Shown in pieces: positions 60,836 through 64,000 of a stretch of 64,000 nt of DNA. The stretch lies in the NCBI RefSeq assembly GCF_003473485.1, contig NC_053045.1, forward strand, positions 5,606,501 through 5,670,500, given 5' to 3'. Every line of letters begins with the position of its first letter. The stretch's first letter is position 1. Source of the DNA: Medicago truncatula (Eukaryota; Streptophyta; Magnoliopsida; Fabales; Fabaceae). A model generated the notes under the pieces. The model searched no databases and was not told the DNA's origin. It was given only the letters and a program-made list of their open reading frames with translations. The position numbers were made by a program, and so were the translations under genes.

Positions 60836-61639
60836 GAAGGATGATCAACTATTTTCCACGTACTAGTTTGATCAAGAGCATTAAGTTCATTTTGCATCGC
60901 TTGCTTCCAACAATCAAACTTGATAGCCTCGACATATGATGTAGGTTTAATATTTTATACAAGAGAGAATGCATATTGTGAGTGAGATGCATATGGTTTA
61001 TTATGAGAAATGAAATTGGATAAAGGATATTTACTATTAGAAGAATTGATGTCTGAAGTAGGAGATGCATTGCAAATAAAATCTGGTAAGTAAGAATGAG
61101 TCTTTCTATTTCTAAAGGAGACTCTAAATGGAGGAGATGGAGGTATGGGAATGGGAGATGGAGGATTAGGAGGAGATAGAGTACTGATAGTATCAACTAT
61201 GACATGAGAGTGAGATGTAAAGGAAGGAAAATACTCCCAGTCAGGAGCAAAAGTTGATGATGTGGAATTATAAGGAAATATCGACTCATGAAAAACAACA
61301 TTTATGGAAAGAATATTTCTTTGGAAAGAATATAAAAAAGAACATAACCTTTAAAACATGTAAAACAACATAAGAGCAAAAAATATTAGGTAGTAGTATA
61401 GATTGAAATAAAAGGGAACTATCCACATTCAAGATATGCTGATGTTTTATTTCCACCCTACCATTCTGCTTGGGTGTCTCAATACAAGAATTTTTTTGTA
61501 TGTTTCCTTTGTAGACATAAAATTCAGTGATTAGGAATTTAAGTCCATTGTCAGACCTGATAAAATTTGGACTGATATGATGATGGTTATCAATTAATTG
61601 AATGAAATTTCTGATATAAGAAAACACTCCCTCTTTAGA

Positions 61640-62205
61640 TTTAGGCTTTGTTTGGTTGGTGAATGAAAGTGAAAGGAAAGAAAGAGAAAGGAAAGATTGT
61701 GTAAGGAATGAAAGAGAGTAGAAAGTGAGATGATTGTTATGGTTGTTTGGTAGAAGAGAAAGTAGAAAGAAAGTAAGAGGAAAGAAAGATATGTGTTTAT
61801 TATTGACATAAATACCCTTGTATATTAATAAAATATTAATATATGCAATATATATTATACAAACATGCCAAAAAAAATAAGAGAAGAAAAAGATGAATAT
61901 TTGTATGTGTATTGTTGTCACAACATTATGTATCATTTTTTGTGGACATTTATATATTGTTTATTTCATAAAAAGCATGTGTTACATATTGTTAATATTA
62001 TATTATTAAATAGGGTTATTTTTGTCTTTTTAAGCAAAACATTGTCACACCTCATGTTTCCATTCAATCTAGTGAAGAAAGAATTTATTTGTGGGTCCCA
62101 TCTTAAACTTTCTTTCCTTTCTTATTTGTTGAAGTTCCAAACAATGGAAAGAAGATCTTTCCACAATCTTTCTTTCCCTCTTCTAATCCTTCCACTAAAC
62201 CAAAC
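61640..62205. mobile_element. Inverted-repeat element in the copia integrase
   Basis: 'TTTGTTTGGTTGGTGAA' at the left is mirrored by 'CCACTAAACCAAACAAG' at the right, with AAGGAAAGA/TCTTTCCTT words repeated inward. The integrase similarity resumes on both sides. Target duplication not resolved. Confidence 0.6.
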
Positions 62206-62347
62206 AAGAGAATGGTGCAAGTGAATCTACTATAATAATAAAATACTTAGGGCCATGAACAAATGATATGGCAAGAGGACCCCAAATATCAAAGTGTAAT
62301 AATTAAAATTTAGAAGAAGCAATAGATGAACTTAAAGTATACAGAAA

Positions 62348-62508
62348 TGATATTTGAACAACCATTTTTTGACAACTTTCTCTCTCATACTCACATTATT
62401 CTTTTACTTTCTCTCTCTATTGCTTTGATTTTTGTGTTACTATCTAAATTTCTTTGTATAATTTAGTTGTCTAAAAAGTTGTCACAAGAAATGGTTGTTC
62501 AAATATCA
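62348..62508. mobile_element. Short MITE, ~161 bp, in copia pol
   Basis: TGATATTTGAACAACCATTT at the left mirrors AAATGGTTGTTCAAATATCA at the right; 'GACAACTT/AAGTTGTC' continues the inverted repeat. Copia pol similarity flanks it. Confidence 0.75.
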
Positions 62509-63114
62509 TTGCTCTAATTTTCTGATTTGCAAAATGACAAATATCACATGTAGCTTTATTATCAACAAAAATAGAAGGGTACAATTGATGCATCTGTGAC
62601 AATATTTGATTAGACATATGACCTAAACTAAAGTGTGAAATAGCATATGCTGGATTACTAGAATGACAATTATAAATTTTATTTGAAAAATGAGGACAAT
62701 GATTGTGATGAAAAATGAGTATTAATTTAATTTCGGATTGAGCCCCTTTTTGTAATAATTATATTATTTTAATTTCGGATACGTCTGAAGACTTAAATGG
62801 CATATTTGTGATATGAACACTAAAATGTTTGTCTGTTTCGCATAAATGTTTTTGGCTTTATTACAAGACTCTAAAGTCTAATCGACTAAAAGTCCTCCAG
62901 CTAATCAAGTATATAAGGCCATGTTGTACAAGGATTATCAGCATTTTTAGCAATTTTTTTCATTTTGTATAATAAAGTTTTGATAAAGAGTGTTTCTGGT
63001 ACACTTTTTAAAGATCTTAAATTTAACAATTAATCTTTCAAAAAATCATGTATTATAATTTCTAGTAGAATTAAAATACTATTTTTTATCCTTTTAGTTT
63101 GACTGAATTTCTAA

Positions 63115-63670
63115 GTTAGTCCTTTAAGTTTTAAAAGTTTCAATTATATCATTTTAGTTTGACAGAATTCCCAAGTTAGCCCTTTAAGTTTCAAAAGTTT
63201 CAAATAGATCTTTTTAGTTGATAAACAATTTCACCGTTACCCCTGCTGTCAGTCTCCGTTTAACTGATGCTGATGTAACCATTAAGTTGATGACTTAATG
63301 CTGCCTTTTAAAAGCTCCAGGTGTCAAAACGCTATGTTTACAGTGATAGTGCTAGAAAAGCAACTATTTACAACAACAAATATCTTTCTATCACTATTAA
63401 ACGACATTTACAGTGATAGAATGATCATTTATAACTATTAAATGTAACTTTTTGACATATTGAAGCTTTTAAAAGGAAGCGATTTGATACAAATCAACAA
63501 TTTAAAGACTACATCAACATCAGTTAATTATTAACTAACAGCAGGGGTAACGGTGAAATAATTTATCAAGTGAAAGTACATATTTGAAACTTTTAAAATT
63601 TAAAGGTCTTACTTAAGAATTTTGTCAAACTAAAAAATTTATTTGAAACTTATAAAACTTAAAGATGAAC
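63115..63670. mobile_element. Inverted-repeat element, ~555 bp
   Basis: 'TTCACCGTTACCCCTGCTGT' at 63230 is mirrored by 'ACAGCAGGGGTAACGGTGAA' at 63538. The outer arms repeat 'TTTAAGTTTTAAAAGTTTC'-type words in inverted orientation for some 200 bp per side. Middle sequence (63300-63480) has a smaller inverted pair (TTTACAGTGATAG). No coding capacity. Confidence 0.6.
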
Positions 63671-64000
63671 TTGTAAATTCTTTTATTTCAAATAAATATG
63701 AAAAGGATTGTACGTCAGTATCTAATTATAAAATAAAAATAATTACCGAGAATATCATGCTAGTTATAATTTTTAAACACAACAATTAGAATCAAATTAA
63801 TAGAAAAAGTCCTATTTGAAAACAAAACAAAAAAATGTTAATAAAGTGTTTTGAGACATTGGTTAAGACTTTTAAATGGTAACGTTTTATGAATATATAT
63901 GTACAATCAATGCATTGAAAATCGAAATATTTAATTTTTTATTAAAATAATTTCTTCTTTTAAAATCTTTATAAAGTGTCCTGAAATACTCGTTAACAAT
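63671..64000. other. AT-rich end of window
   Basis: Nothing recognised. Confidence 0.4.

Larger units (their letters stand above)
57780..62720 (-). mobile_element. Copia retrotransposon, degraded and riddled with insertions
   Basis: Read on the minus strand in order: GAG-pre-integrase zinc segment (SHFSLGHMSNQILSQMHQLY, CDICHFA; ~62700-62520), integrase entry (LHFDIWGPLAISFVHGPK; ~62310-62230), integrase core (FIRSDNGLKFLI, ETPKQNGRVEIKHQHILNV; 61600-61390), the linker before reverse transcriptase (YPLSNFISHNKPYASHSQYAF, WKQAMQNELNALDQTSTWKI; 61060-60850), and the RNase H end (TTKHLKIDCHIFREKLQTG, FNFLLSKLGMLDIYLPS; 58090-57880). Most of the reverse transcriptase is missing. Inserts at 58137, 58920-60835, 61640 and 62348 interrupt it. 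No intact LTR pair found. Confidence 0.85.

Overview
This is nuclear DNA from a flowering plant, most likely a papilionoid legume close to Medicago. The evidence is AT-rich spacers, GT-AG introns, a plant pyruvate decarboxylase with six coding exons, an Ole e 1-type cell-wall protein, Verticillium-resistance-like (Ve1-like) LRR receptor-like proteins, and legume-style SINEs, MITEs and copia/gypsy LTR fragments. The species call is an inference; I could run no search.

Layout. 0-5.5 kb is repeat-rich spacer: a hairpin-rich repeat block, a hAT-like element, a Mutator-type MITE, a SINE, a 123-bp tandem repeat and a small broken zinc-finger reading frame. 5.7-8.9 kb is an intact pyruvate decarboxylase gene of 607 aa. 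Shuffled, decayed pieces of it lie at 10.1-10.7 and 11.8 kb. 12.3-16.2 kb holds an LTR fragment, a Helitron helicase scrap, and a Mutator-type element with a 9-bp target duplication into which a gypsy-like solo LTR has inserted. 17.8-19.0 kb is a two-exon secreted His/Pro-rich protein with an Ole e 1 (PAC) domain, AGP31-like.

21.5-56 kb is a cluster of LRR receptor-like proteins (RLPs). It contains two full-length genes head to head (21.6-24.9 minus, 28.1-31.4 plus), a truncated C-terminal copy (32.4-33.5), a heavily deleted pseudogene still joined to an RLP promoter (38.3-39.9), a shredded fragment (49.5-50.8) and a copy split by a one-base deletion (52.4-55.7). Promoter, 3'-UTR and downstream flank sequences were duplicated with the coding parts. 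Between them lie three copies of a coiled-coil gene (40.4-43.4) in an inverted, palindromic arrangement; only the inverted middle copy keeps a long open frame. Nested MITEs, solo LTRs and Stowaway elements fill the rest.

57.8-62.7 kb is a copia retrotransposon on the minus strand, broken by at least four later insertions or deletions. The window ends with an inverted-repeat element at about 63.1-63.7 kb.

No operon, CRISPR, rRNA gene or intact tRNA gene is present. The probable working genes are pyruvate decarboxylase (fermentation), the Ole e 1-type wall protein, two or three surface receptors of the immune type, and possibly the 219-aa coiled-coil protein.
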